A stretch of DNA of 64,000 nucleotides from UBA9676 sp963837105 (GCA_963837105.1 CAWIMG010000034.1:124001-188000), one strand, 5' to 3'; numbered from the stretch's first letter, positions 45,076-53,673 are shown. Numbers and translations: made by a program. Notes: generated by a model not told the origin, from the sequence alone.

Positions 45076-46160
45076 GAACGGCTGACGAAGAAATGTTCGA
45101 GCGCGCTCAGAAGCTGCTCGAAGAAGGGTGCCTGATGTCGGGCGTGGCGGTGCTGGAAGAAGGGCGCCGCCAGACTGGCGATCCCGACGCGCTGGCCCTG
45201 GCGAGCTACGACCTGGGGGCTACTCACTGGGCCCGGCTCGGCAACGGCGACGCCGCCAGGCGTGAATTCGCCGCTACTGTTGCCATCTTCGACCAGTATG
45301 GCCAGGGCAAGATTTCCAGGCGCTTCCACCCCCTGCTGCCCAATGTGCTCGAAAACGCGATGCTGCTCGCCTTGTCGTTCGATGAATTCGAGCACTTGTC
45401 GGCGCGAGTGCAGGCCCTGACCCCAGATGCGCTGACGGTCACCCAGCTCACGCCGGAAACGCTCAAGGCCCGTGACGAAGGCCAGCCGTGGTCCGACCAG
45501 CTCTTCAAGATCGCCGAAAACTACTACGACGCCAATGATTCGAGCCGGGATCCGGGCCGCTACGGGGAGGCCCGGTCCACCTACCAGATCCTCCTCGATC
45601 ATCGGCGTGAACTCCGGCTCGCACGTGATCGCTGGCGCCTGGCCACATACGAACTAGGCGCGCTGTCACTCAGGATGGTGGCCGACTGCCTGCGGGCGCA
45701 CGAGAATTCCGGCGGCACGTATTCGCCCGGGGAATTCCTGCCCATCCTGGCCGACGCCGTCCCGCTCATCGATGACTACCTGGCCCACAACCCGGGCGAT
45801 ACCGAGCTGGAGGACATGCGCAGCAGATCAGATAGTTTCGTCGTCCGCTTCCGGGAGGCCGGCCCATCCTCAACGGCGGATGGTCCGGTTGCCCAGGAGC
45901 CTGGGGTAAGAACAGCCGTGCCTCACTGCTATCGGTGCGCCGAGGAAGGGCACATCAGGGAAATGCAGCTGGTGACCTCCGTCATGACTGACATGACGAA
46001 GTGGGACAAGCCCTGGAGCCCTACGCAGGGCTGCCTTCAGTGCGGAAATTGCGGAAGACTAACCTGCTGGACGCATAGCGACAATCGGGAGCCGTGCGAG
46101 TGCGGAGTGACGCACTGGGTCGAAAGAGTGTATCTCCAGATGGAGCTTGACAACGGCTGA
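45072..46160 (+). CDS. TPR-like protein with C-terminal zinc ribbon, coupled to the STAND gene
   Basis: A 362-residue protein starting at an ATG overlapping the STAND stop and preceded by AGGAGGT. Residues 1-270 are helical and repeat-like (EMFERAQKLLEEGCLMSGVA, LASYDLGATHWARLGNGDAA, RYGEARSTYQILLDHRRELR), consistent with degenerate TPRs. Residues 285-350 hold two cysteine/histidine clusters, HCYRCAEEGH and CLQCGNCGRLTCWTHSD with EPCECGVTHW, suggesting a double zinc ribbon or treble-clef fold. No nuclease motif is obvious. Tight coupling implies it is a partner or output module of the ATPase; that role is inferred. Confidence 0.7.
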   Translation: MRTADEEMFERAQKLLEEGCLMSGVAVLEEGRRQTGDPDALALASYDLGATHWARLGNGDAARREFAATVAIFDQYGQGKISRRFHPLLPNVLENAMLLALSFDEFEHLSARVQALTPDALTVTQLTPETLKARDEGQPWSDQLFKIAENYYDANDSSRDPGRYGEARSTYQILLDHRRELRLARDRWRLATYELGALSLRMVADCLRAHENSGGTYSPGEFLPILADAVPLIDDYLAHNPGDTELEDMRSRSDSFVVRFREAGPSSTADGPVAQEPGVRTAVPHCYRCAEEGHIREMQLVTSVMTDMTKWDKPWSPTQGCLQCGNCGRLTCWTHSDNREPCECGVTHWVERVYLQMELDNG

Positions 46161-46335
46161 GACAGAATCAGGACTGGCTATCGTCTGGCAGCTGCGGTGC
46201 AGGGCCAGCAGATCAGCGATGACCTCCGACAGCATCACGATCTCGGTGGTCAGCTGCCGCAGCGAGGTCACCTTCCCGGGCATGGGTGGGGCAGCCGCAG
46301 GCCATCCATGCCTGCAGGTGCGGCCAGGAAGCGGG
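46161..46335. other. Short convergent gap left of the IS481 copy
   Basis: A minus-strand frame (46283 down to 46059) reading MPGKVTSLRQLTTEIVMLSE then VIADLLALHRSCQTIA lies just after the original end of the 1124-residue STAND gene and runs antisense into the zinc-ribbon gene. It may be a small downstream gene displaced by the IS, but the overlap makes it doubtful. Confidence 0.2.
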
Positions 46336-46336
46336 C

Positions 46337-47326
46337 CTAGCTGTTCTGCCCTGAGAGGTTAGTGACGCGGCTGGCGGGTGGGAGCCTTTTGAGTGCGGTG
46401 TGTCCGCGGTGATGGTTGTAGATGTGCAGCCAGGTGTCAAAGGCGGCGCGCCGGTCGGCTTCTGTGCGGTAGGGGCGGGCGTAGGCCCACTCGTCGAGCA
46501 AGGTGCGGTTGAAGCGTCCGGCTTTGCCGTTGGTCTGGGGCCGGTAGGGGCGGGTGCGCTTGTGGGTGATCCCGGCTGCGGTAGTGGTGTCGCGCCAGGC
46601 CAGAGATCGGTAACAGGATCCGTTGTCGGTCATGACCTGCTCGATGGTGATCCCGGCGGTGGTGAACCAGTCCTGGGCCCGGTGCCAGAACGCGGTGGCG
46701 GTCTCCTTGGTCTCATCGGGCAGGATCTCGCTGTAGGCCAGGCGGGAGTGGTCGTCGATGGCGGTGTGCAAGTAGCTGTAGCCCAGGAGCGGATTGCCGT
46801 GGCGGCTGCGTGGCATGCCGGGGGTGGCGGCGCGGTTGCGCTTGCCCTGTGCTTTGCCAGCCACCCGCCAGCCGCCTCCATCAGGGATATTGCCGAGCTT
46901 CTTGATGTCCACATGCACCAGCTCGCCCGGGGCGGCGTGCTCGTAACGGCGCACGAGCCGGCCATTGGCCCGGTCCCGATGCGCCAGCGGCGGGCACCCA
47001 TACCGGGTGAGCACCGCATGGACCGTGGACGGATTCAGGCCGAGCCGGAAGGCGATCCGGGCCGGGCCCAGCCGGCTGGCCACGCGCAGCTTGATGATCC
47101 GCCGCTCGGCCCGCTGCGGGGTGCGGGAAGGGCTGGCATGCGGGCGCGACGACCGGTCGGCCATCCCCGCCGCCCCCAGCTGCCGGTAACGCCCGGCCCA
47201 GCGGGCCGCTGTGGTGTGGGAGACCTGGAACCGCTCCGCCGCCCGCCGCAGCGGCCAGCCGTCCTCAACAACACACCGGGCAAGGCGCAGCCGCCCAGTC
47301 TCGCTCAGCGGGGCATTACGGTGGGG
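46337..47326 (-). CDS. IS481-family transposase, intact
   Basis: A ~329-residue DDE transposase from the ATG at 47326; a longer frame to 47371 reads through the terminal repeat and is less likely. The N-terminus has a helix-turn-helix (RRAAERFQVSHTTAARWAGR) and an LGPARIAFRLGLNPSTVHAV second helix-turn-helix. The rve core has LVHVDIKKLG (first Asp), QVMTDNGSCYRS (second Asp) and RPYRPQTNGKAGRFNRTLLD, in which the expected Glu of NGKxExxxR is replaced by Gly (KAGRFN). A missing catalytic Glu would impair activity, though related IS481 members also carry KAERF. The reading frame reaches just past the left inverted repeat. Confidence 0.9.
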   Translation of the reverse strand, partial: PHRNAPLSETGRLRLARCVVEDGWPLRRAAERFQVSHTTAARWAGRYRQLGAAGMADRSSRPHASPSRTPQRAERRIIKLRVASRLGPARIAFRLGLNPSTVHAVLTRYGCPPLAHRDRANGRLVRRYEHAAPGELVHVDIKKLGNIPDGGGWRVAGKAQGKRNRAATPGMPRSRHGNPLLGYSYLHTAIDDHSRLAYSEILPDETKETATAFWHRAQDWFTTAGITIEQVMTDNGSCYRSLAWRDTTTAAGITHKRTRPYRPQTNGKAGRFNRTLLDEWAYARPYRTEADRRAAFDTWLHIYNHHRGHTALKRLPPASRVTNLSGQNS

Positions 47327-47445
47327 CATGAGGGGCCTCCCGGAGTTCAGTGTTGATGTGGTGATCCACACCGAACCCGGAAGGCCCCCCCTAATTCAAG
47401 ATCATCCAGCCCGTGTCGCCGTCACCAACGTCCGTGGGCAGTACA
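46342..47445 (-). mobile_element. IS481-family insertion sequence with 6-bp target duplication
   Basis: The ends are TGTTCTGCCC (46342-46351) and the inverse GGGCAGTACA (47436-47445), with further inward similarity (GTTAGTGACG and GTTGGTGACG). CCTAGC is duplicated at 46336-46341 and 47446-47451. The element is 1104 bp with one intact transposase. The target sequence contains the stop codon of the neighbouring STAND gene, which is preserved by the duplication. Confidence 0.85.
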
Positions 47446-47446
47446 C

Positions 47447-50400
47447 CTAGCTCAGTGCCTCGATCCACTCGGTGGTGTGGGCTGCGAGGTCGGTGAGATC
47501 ATTCTGCTCCGCCAGATCGTGGGCTTCCTGGGCGAAGGTGAGCGCCTCACTGATGTTGCCGAGATGCGCGAGTGCCTCGACGCGGTGGATGAGCGCGTAG
47601 GCCAGCTTCTGGGGGTTACCGAGCTTGCGCCGCAGGCTGACCTCTTCCTCGATCAGCGGCAGGGCCTGTTGATAGTCATCCCGGATGAGATAGACGCTGG
47701 ATTGGTTCCACAGCACATGAGCGAGCCCTGCCAGGTTGCCGAGGCTGCGGTCGATGCGCATTTTCTCCTCGTAAAGCCCGAGCGCGCGGTCGGCGTCCCC
47801 GCGCTCCGTGGCTATGTTTCCCTGATTCCCAAGGGCGATGGCGAGGCTGCGCTCGTCACCGAGCTCGCGGCACAGCCTCACCTTCTCGTCGAGCAGTGCA
47901 AGGGCGCCGTCGAGGTCGCCACGCGCCTTGAGGATCATCGCCTTGTGGCCCACGCAGGTCTGGAGTACGGCCTTAAGGCCCATCTCCCTGGCTAGTGCCT
48001 CCTGCTGGTCGAGCAACGCCATCGCTTCGCCGGACTGGCCTTGAGTGATCAGGGTCCCGGCCTGGCGGCCCAGAGATTCGGCTTCGCTCTGGCGGTTGCC
48101 GACTTCCCGGGACAGCGCCGTTGCTTCGGCGAACAGCCGGAGCGCGCCGTCCAGGTCACCGAGCGACTCCTGTACCACCCCTTGGCTCCCCAGGCAGCTG
48201 GCCAGGTTCTCGCGCTGGCCGTACCGGCGCAAGATTTGCTCTTCCTCGGTGAGGCAGGACATGGCGGCCGGATAGTCACCCCGGCTTATCCGCACGCTGG
48301 CCAGTCCGCCTAGCGCCATGGCCAGCCCGATCGGGTCACCCAGCTCGCGGGTGAGGTTGGCCTGCTCCTCGAACAGTTTGGCGGCGCGATCGTATTCGCC
48401 GAGACCCACAAGCAGAACGGCCTGGTTGCCCAGCGTGGCTGCCAGTGACGTGCGGTCCCCGATGGCCCGCCAGGTGCGTGCGGCGCGGTCGTACCGGCCG
48501 GCGGCGGCGGCGGTGTCACCTTGCGCCAGCAGCACGTTCGCCTCGTTGTTGAGCGCACGCCCGGCCCCGGTCCAGTCCCCGGCCTCGCGGCACAGGGATT
48601 CTTCGCGAGTGAACAACGCCAGGGCTTCCACGGGGCGGCCCAGCTGCATCTGCACCGCTGCCTCGTCGTCGAGCGCAGCCACGACCAAGCGGTGGTCGCC
48701 GGTCGCCTCGGCCAGCTCGACGAAGTGCTGGCACAGCGTGAGCGCTTCCACCAGGTGACCGGAACCTTGCAGCAGGTGTATGGCAAAGCTGAGAGGTTCG
48801 CACGGGACGTCGCCCACCGCCCATGACCGGTATGAATCGGCCATCCGCACATCCGAGGCCGCTTCGGCTTCCGCCCAGCGGGCCATCACGGCGGACTGGT
48901 CCGTGCCCCACAGCGCACCGAAGGTCTCGGGTTCGGTGAGAACGTCGCGCAGCCGGTCCCACTCCCCGGCCTGCGCGAGCTGCCATGGCAGCTCGTCGAC
49001 CAGCCGCTCACCCAGGGGCCGGGCCGCGAAGTAGTCGGCCAGGCGGCGGTGCACGGCGCGGGCTTGTTCCGCGGTGGGCAGGTAGCGCGCCGCGGCCGCG
49101 TCCGCAAGGTAGAGATGCCCGATCCGGAGCAGCCCCGCGTGCCTGGTGAACGATCCTTCCAGCGCCAGGAAAAGCGGTGACCAGTAGCCACGGGGCATCG
49201 GCCTGCCATCGGCGCCGAGCAGCTCAAGGAGTTCCTCCTCGGCCAGTCCTCGCCGGGCAGCACACAGAAGGGCCAGCGCCTCGCCGGTCAGGTTTGGCCG
49301 GTCGCGGTCATAGTCCTGTGCATAGCGGTCGAGGACGAGGGCGAACAGGGTGGCGGGTGAGGCGGCCTCAAGATAGTGGCTGATCCGGGCATCGATCAGT
49401 TCGAAGGCGCCGAAGAGACGAAGTTCCTCCAGCAGCGTCCGCAGGTAAAGCGGATTCCCGGTCTGCGGCGCGCTCACGATCCGCCCGGCTTGCGCCGCGG
49501 TGAGCGCTTTGCCGTAGCGTGCTAGATAGCGGACAGCCAGCTCGTGGCGCTCACCGGCTGGCAGCGGCTGAAGCTCCAGTAGCGGCCAGCCGCGCCGCCT
49601 AATCTCATCGAGTGGGCGGCCAGGGCAGCTGGACAGGATGACGCGCGTCTCGGGCGGAAGCGACCGGGGCAGCCACGCGAGTTCGAGCCCGCCCTGGTGA
49701 TCATCGAGATGGTCGAGCCCCGCGATCACCAGCAGTACCCGACCTCCGCCGGCCGCCAGCGATGCGAGCCGGGCAGCCAGCCGGTCGCGCAGTTCGACGG
49801 GGTCCCATGGCAAGCCGCCGCCGGTGTCACCCAGCTCTGTCAGCAACCTGCGCACAAGGGCGGCCGGGTCCGCGCTCGACGGGGTGACGCCAGCGAAGTG
49901 CAGGACCATCAGGTCGCCGGGATGGTCACGCCGGTACCGCAGTGCCCACGCCGCGAGCAGCGCCGACTTGCCGATGCCAGGTGGCCCGGTCACCGTGAGC
50001 GGCGGATCGCTGCCCGACGCGTGCCTTTCGAGCACCGCCAGGGCGTCGCCGCGGCCAGCGTAGTCGCGTGCCCGGTTCGCGGCGAAGGCGTCATGAGCCG
50101 CGCGCTCTCGCTGATCAGGTGTCGGCCGGCTGTCTTCGGGGAAGCGCTCACCGATGACCGACGCGAGGTCACGGTAGACAAGTTCGCCGAGTTCCTCCGG
50201 GTCCTTGAATCCTTCCCGCAGGTGAAGGCCACTCGCGCGGATCCGGTCCTTGAGCGCGGCCAGCCGCCGCCGCCGATCAGCGGCGCGGACCCATGCGTCG
50301 CCGGCGCCGTATGCCGCGATGTCCGGGCCGGCCGGCTCCTCCACGAAGTCGGCGCGCTCGGCTGCCGGTATGCCATCAACAGCCAGCGGGTCTCGGAAGT

Positions 50401-50821
50401 AGAAGAACGCGCACTGAGCCTGTCCCGGGTCGTTCAGGACTCCCTCGAGGATCTCAAGCTCGGTCACCGATGAGCCGGACTGATCGGCGAGCCACGGCTC
50501 CTGCGCAAGGAGTTCGGCTGGCATGCCGTCCGGCACCCATCCGTAGCGTTCACCGAGCAGGCCGATGAAGAATGGACGGCAGCGCCTGATCTCCTCAATG
50601 CAAACCGGCAACACACCGCCCTCGGCCTGCCGTTCGTCTGAGATGCCCCACCGCAGGTTAACATCCGTCCAGACCACGCCCCGCTGCTCGCACAGGGCGC
50701 GCAGCCGCGGAAACGTGCGTTTCACCAGCTCATCGCGCTCCCGCTGCATGTCACGGAAGGTCGACGAGATGAACACGCGAACCGCGCGCTCATCACCGGA
50801 GTCTGATGTGGTCCCAGGCAT
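47447..50821 (-). CDS. DUF4062-NACHT STAND ATPase with TPR repeats
   Basis: An 1124-residue ATPase if translation starts at the ATG at 50821; a TTG at 50899 would add 26 residues, and neither has a clear ribosome site. DUF4062 is at about 14-120 (VRVFISSTFRDMQRERDELV, DVNLRWGISDER, FFIGLLGERYGWVPDG). The NACHT-type domain has Walker A TGPPGIGKSALL (about 280) and Walker B LLVIAGLDHLDD (about 360), followed by a winged helix. From about 660 to the end are at least nine TPR units of about 40 residues (ALGNQGNIATERGDADRALG and relatives). This is the NPHP3-like order. The TAG stop lies in the IS481 target duplication. It is divergent from the HEAT-repeat gene. Confidence 0.88.
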   Translation of the reverse strand: MPGTTSDSGDERAVRVFISSTFRDMQRERDELVKRTFPRLRALCEQRGVVWTDVNLRWGISDERQAEGGVLPVCIEEIRRCRPFFIGLLGERYGWVPDGMPAELLAQEPWLADQSGSSVTELEILEGVLNDPGQAQCAFFYFRDPLAVDGIPAAERADFVEEPAGPDIAAYGAGDAWVRAADRRRRLAALKDRIRASGLHLREGFKDPEELGELVYRDLASVIGERFPEDSRPTPDQRERAAHDAFAANRARDYAGRGDALAVLERHASGSDPPLTVTGPPGIGKSALLAAWALRYRRDHPGDLMVLHFAGVTPSSADPAALVRRLLTELGDTGGGLPWDPVELRDRLAARLASLAAGGGRVLLVIAGLDHLDDHQGGLELAWLPRSLPPETRVILSSCPGRPLDEIRRRGWPLLELQPLPAGERHELAVRYLARYGKALTAAQAGRIVSAPQTGNPLYLRTLLEELRLFGAFELIDARISHYLEAASPATLFALVLDRYAQDYDRDRPNLTGEALALLCAARRGLAEEELLELLGADGRPMPRGYWSPLFLALEGSFTRHAGLLRIGHLYLADAAAARYLPTAEQARAVHRRLADYFAARPLGERLVDELPWQLAQAGEWDRLRDVLTEPETFGALWGTDQSAVMARWAEAEAASDVRMADSYRSWAVGDVPCEPLSFAIHLLQGSGHLVEALTLCQHFVELAEATGDHRLVVAALDDEAAVQMQLGRPVEALALFTREESLCREAGDWTGAGRALNNEANVLLAQGDTAAAAGRYDRAARTWRAIGDRTSLAATLGNQAVLLVGLGEYDRAAKLFEEQANLTRELGDPIGLAMALGGLASVRISRGDYPAAMSCLTEEEQILRRYGQRENLASCLGSQGVVQESLGDLDGALRLFAEATALSREVGNRQSEAESLGRQAGTLITQGQSGEAMALLDQQEALAREMGLKAVLQTCVGHKAMILKARGDLDGALALLDEKVRLCRELGDERSLAIALGNQGNIATERGDADRALGLYEEKMRIDRSLGNLAGLAHVLWNQSSVYLIRDDYQQALPLIEEEVSLRRKLGNPQKLAYALIHRVEALAHLGNISEALTFAQEAHDLAEQNDLTDLAAHTTEWIEALS

Positions 50822-50982
50822 CGACTCAGCGTTTCGTCCGGCCGCCCACCCAGCCAGAGGCTCCGGGCCCGCCAGATAGTGACCAAAGTAGGTGGACAAG
50901 GGGCCGAATGCCCTGCACGTCCCGGCACGAGGCGGCGTTGGCTGGAACCAGAGGAAAGGCCAATTCGGGGGAGGGTTACGTT
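50822..50982. promoter_or_regulatory. Divergent promoter region, STAND and HEAT-repeat genes
   Basis: A 161-bp gap separates the likely starts of the two divergent genes, so their promoters must overlap here or lie within the coding ends. No convincing boxes or symmetric operator were found by eye. Shared control of the two genes is plausible. Confidence 0.4.
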
Positions 50983-52602
50983 ATGCCGCTCTTTGGACCG
51001 CCAGACATAGCGAAGCTTCAGGCCAAGAAGGACTTCGACGGGCTAGTCAAAGCGGTGGGTTATCAGAAGGACTGGCACATACGCTCCGCTGCCGCGACGG
51101 CCCTCGGCCAGATCGGCGACATCCGCGCCGTCGAGCCACTGATCGCCCACCTGGGAGATGAGGCGACCTTTGTGCGCGGGTCTGCCGCCGCGGCGCTCGG
51201 CCAGATTGGTGACCCTCGTGCCGTCGAACCGCTCATCGCCGCGCTCAAAAATTTCGTGACGCGTAACTCTGCCGCCGCGGCGCTCGGCCAGATTGGTGAC
51301 CCTCGTGCCGTCGAACCGCTCATCGCCGCACTAACCGAGTTCCGCAGCATCGCCGATGTGGTGGAAATGACTGTCCTGATAGCCGCGGGGCTCGGCGAGG
51401 GCGGCGGAGCGAATGCTGTGCGTGCGGGCGTCGTCTTCCTCATGAGCGGCAAGTCACAAGGCCTGGCGGGGCCAAGCAGTGAAGTGGACCCTCGCGCCGT
51501 CGAACCGCTCACCATCGCGCTAACCGAGAAACTCGGGTTCCACAGCGTCGCCGATGCACTTGACAGACTCGGCTGGACACCGGATAAAGGGACGACCGGG
51601 GCGGCGTATTGGATGGCCAAAGGCAAGTGGGACCGATGCGCCGAGATTGGCGCGCCCGCCGTCGAGGTTCTCATTGCCATCCTCGAGAAACGGGGCCCCC
51701 GCGAGGAACGGGACTCGTTCTCAAGCTGGGCTGCCGCCGCGGCGCTCGGCCAGATTGGTGACCCTCGCGCCGTAGGGCCTCTCATCGCCGCTCTGAGGGA
51801 GCCGCGCAACCCGAATGCGGACGCCAATCTTGAGTTCTGGTGCGCGGGCGGTGAAGCCCTCGGGATTGTGATGAGGGACGGCCTCGTGATGATGCGAGCA
51901 CATGCCGCCGAAGCGCTCGGCAAGATTGGCGACGCCCGGGCCGTGGAGCCGCTCACCGCCGCATCCAGGAGCGGGGAGGACGCCGTGCGCCAAGCCGCTG
52001 CTGAGGCGCTCAGCAAGATCAGCGGACCCCGCGCTGCTGATGCCAGCCCAGAAGACCTCGAACAGACTGGCGTGGGGCAGACGCCGGCAGTCGTCAGGTA
52101 CGAGAGTACCGATCCAGGCAAGACGCAAAGAGTAATCGAGCTGGTCCAGGACTACATGCAGAAGGACCATCCGATGGATGCCACAATGCAGATGCTTGGT
52201 CTTGGCGCGAAGCGCACAAAGCCCATGTACAGAGTGGTGCAGGGAAGAGTAGGGCGCGAAAGCCAGCCCCAGATCGACATGATGATCGTCGGTGTCGCGT
52301 CCTGTCTGCCGGGCGAAGACGTCGATGCGCGCGATGCCCGCAGGATAGCCGAGCTGGCGCTGGCGGCTATTCAGCATTACGCTGCGCTTCCAAGCGTGCA
52401 GGCGTTCTTCCTGCTGCCTTACCGCATCCGCACGAAGACCGTGGCCGAGGGATCTCCTATTCCACCAGAAGAAGAATGTGCGGTGTATTCTGGGGTCGAG
52501 AATCTGCTGCTCGAGATCTATGACGAACTTCCGAATGGCGGAACTATTACGGACGAGGTAGTTGAACGGAAGATAGCCCAATTGATCAGATCAGTTGATT
52601 GA
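50983..52602 (+). CDS. HEAT-repeat (PBS-lyase-type) protein with unknown C-terminal domain
   Basis: A 539-residue protein from the ATG at 50983, which has GGGGGAGGG 8 bp before it; the longer upstream frame overlaps the divergent gene and is rejected. Residues 20-360 are HEAT repeats of about 31 residues with the core AAAALGQIGDPRAVEPLIAA, three units of which are nearly identical even in DNA (51190-51240, 51280-51330, 51738-51780). Residues 380-539 are a separate alpha/beta domain (YESTDPGKTQRVIELVQDYM, SQPQIDMMIVGVASCLPG, ALPSVQAFFLLPYRIRTK) that I do not recognise. It is probably a protein-binding scaffold working with the divergent STAND ATPase. Confidence 0.8.
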   Translation: MPLFGPPDIAKLQAKKDFDGLVKAVGYQKDWHIRSAAATALGQIGDIRAVEPLIAHLGDEATFVRGSAAAALGQIGDPRAVEPLIAALKNFVTRNSAAAALGQIGDPRAVEPLIAALTEFRSIADVVEMTVLIAAGLGEGGGANAVRAGVVFLMSGKSQGLAGPSSEVDPRAVEPLTIALTEKLGFHSVADALDRLGWTPDKGTTGAAYWMAKGKWDRCAEIGAPAVEVLIAILEKRGPREERDSFSSWAAAAALGQIGDPRAVGPLIAALREPRNPNADANLEFWCAGGEALGIVMRDGLVMMRAHAAEALGKIGDARAVEPLTAASRSGEDAVRQAAAEALSKISGPRAADASPEDLEQTGVGQTPAVVRYESTDPGKTQRVIELVQDYMQKDHPMDATMQMLGLGAKRTKPMYRVVQGRVGRESQPQIDMMIVGVASCLPGEDVDARDARRIAELALAAIQHYAALPSVQAFFLLPYRIRTKTVAEGSPIPPEEECAVYSGVENLLLEIYDELPNGGTITDEVVERKIAQLIRSVD

Positions 52603-52868
52603 GGCACAGCAGCCACCCCGGCCTGCCTCTTTCATGATTTTGGCTGGGCGATGTCAGGTGTGAGGGCTGGGAGGCCCTCCTGGGAGGCCTCTCGAGCCAC
52701 TGACTTGCAGTTATGGGTGGGGCTGAGGGATTAATCCCGGACCCGTCTACGTGAAAGAGCAGGAAGGCGCCGTCACGGTCGGCAGCGGCGCCGCCTTTAC
52801 CGGCCAGCGAGACGAAGTGCTGAGGAGAGGCAGTCCGTTGCATGGGGTCGACGGTCGGCGTGGGCTCC
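52603..52868. other. Right end of island II with a weak arm-type site
   Basis: No gene. GGTGGGGCT at 52716-52724 resembles the GGTGGGGACTA repeat and lies 145 bp left of att copy 3, close to the 131-bp spacing of the matching site left of copy 4. GAGGCCCTCCTGGGAGGCCTC around 52670 can form a hairpin just after the HEAT gene and may terminate it. Confidence 0.4.
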
Positions 52869-52912
52869 ATGGTAAGGAGAAGGTCTACGGTTCGATTCCG
52901 TAAGGGGGGCTC
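52869..52912 (+). repeat. att copy 3: 3' half of tRNA-Thr(GGU), slightly diverged
   Basis: Same sequence as the other copies from the ATGGTAA anticodon loop through the T-arm, but with one extra G in the acceptor run (GGGGGGC) and loss of the CCA. The upstream CTCC also matches the 5' anticodon strand. It separates island II from the integrase island. Confidence 0.8.
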
Positions 52913-52964
52913 TGCAGCTCACAGGCTAAATTCGAACTGAAAATGGATGACCGATTAGGCCGAA

Positions 52965-52975
52965 GGTGGGGACTA
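52965..52975 (+). repeat. Arm-type repeat, left end of island III
   Basis: GGTGGGGACTA lies 53 bp right of att copy 3, identical to 32517-32527 and 58324-58334 and in the same orientation. Confidence 0.5.
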
Positions 52976-53322
52976 TTGGGTCTGTAACCCCCACTCAGCA
53001 GAGAAACACCGAAGGCAGGGTGCTGCGGTTGGTGAACTGCGTTCTTGGATGCGGGGTGGGTCTATGAAGCCGAGTGTTGCGTATTCGGCAGGCCGCTTGG
53101 GCACTCAGCTCAACGTCACTTTCTGTGACTGGTCCCGCTCCTGGCTCCCGCGCGAAGAGGCATCGTTATGCGTGAGGACCGTTCGCCATCGTCTGTGGCT
53201 CCGGATGATGCCGGAGTGGATGTTATGCGCTGAAGCATTGGCTTGTTCTGTAGGTGTTGCGGAGGATTTTTCCGGTTCGCCTTCACCGCAGAGTTTCTGG
53301 TAGGTCGCGGGTACTGATCAGA
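52976..53322. other. Gene-free left flank of island III
   Basis: No supported gene. A short plus-strand frame at 53049-53303 lacks a plausible ribosome site and protein-like composition. Confidence 0.35.
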
Positions 53323-53673
53323 TCAGGCTGCTTCGGTGCCGGGTTCGGTGAAGGCGAGCCGCTGGTCGCCGAAGTCGGCGATGATCTCCAGGCGGCCGCC
53401 GAGGGCTTCGACGTAGGCGGCCAGGGTGCGCAGTTCGGTGGTGCCAGGCTTGGCGTGCTCGATGGCGGACACGCGGCCCTGGGTGATGCCCATCCGGGCA
53501 GCGACCTGGGCCTGGGTGATGCCGAGGCGGCGGCGCATCTCGGCGAGCCGGAAGGCGCGCTGCTCGGCGCGTAGTTGCTTCATCCCGGCCGCGATGGCGG
53601 CCTTGTCGGCAGGATCGGGATAGAACTCGGCGAGAAACTCATCCCGGGTGTAGTGGTGGAGTTCGCTGCTCAT
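53323..53673 (-). CDS. HigA/XRE-type antitoxin
   Basis: A 116-residue helix-turn-helix protein starting at the ATG at 53673. The XRE domain occupies about residues 45-100: RLAEMRRRLGITQAQVAARM, then GITQGRVSAIEHAKPGTTEL and LRTLAAYVEALGG. The N-terminus (YTRDEFLAEFYPDPADKAAI) is typical of antitoxins partnered with Gp49/HigB-like toxins. Its ATG overlaps the expected toxin stop (ATGA). It would neutralise the toxin and repress the operon. Because of a base insertion in the toxin gene, this frame is also open upstream into the toxin. Confidence 0.85.
   Translation of the reverse strand: MSSELHHYTRDEFLAEFYPDPADKAAIAAGMKQLRAEQRAFRLAEMRRRLGITQAQVAARMGITQGRVSAIEHAKPGTTELRTLAAYVEALGGRLEIIADFGDQRLAFTEPGTEAA

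Noticed and set aside
50806..50982. Longer start for the HEAT-repeat protein at 50806
   Set aside because: It overlaps the divergent STAND gene start, and the ATG at 50983 has a strong GGGGGAGGG ahead of it.
51190..51790. CRISPR-like array suggested by regularly recurring identical segments
   Set aside because: The repeats are in frame inside a protein-coding gene and encode HEAT units; spacing is irregular and there are no spacer-like unique sequences of fixed length.
53049..53303. 84-residue plus-strand ORF left of the toxin-antitoxin genes
   Set aside because: No ribosome binding site, atypical composition and no recognisable motif; likely chance.
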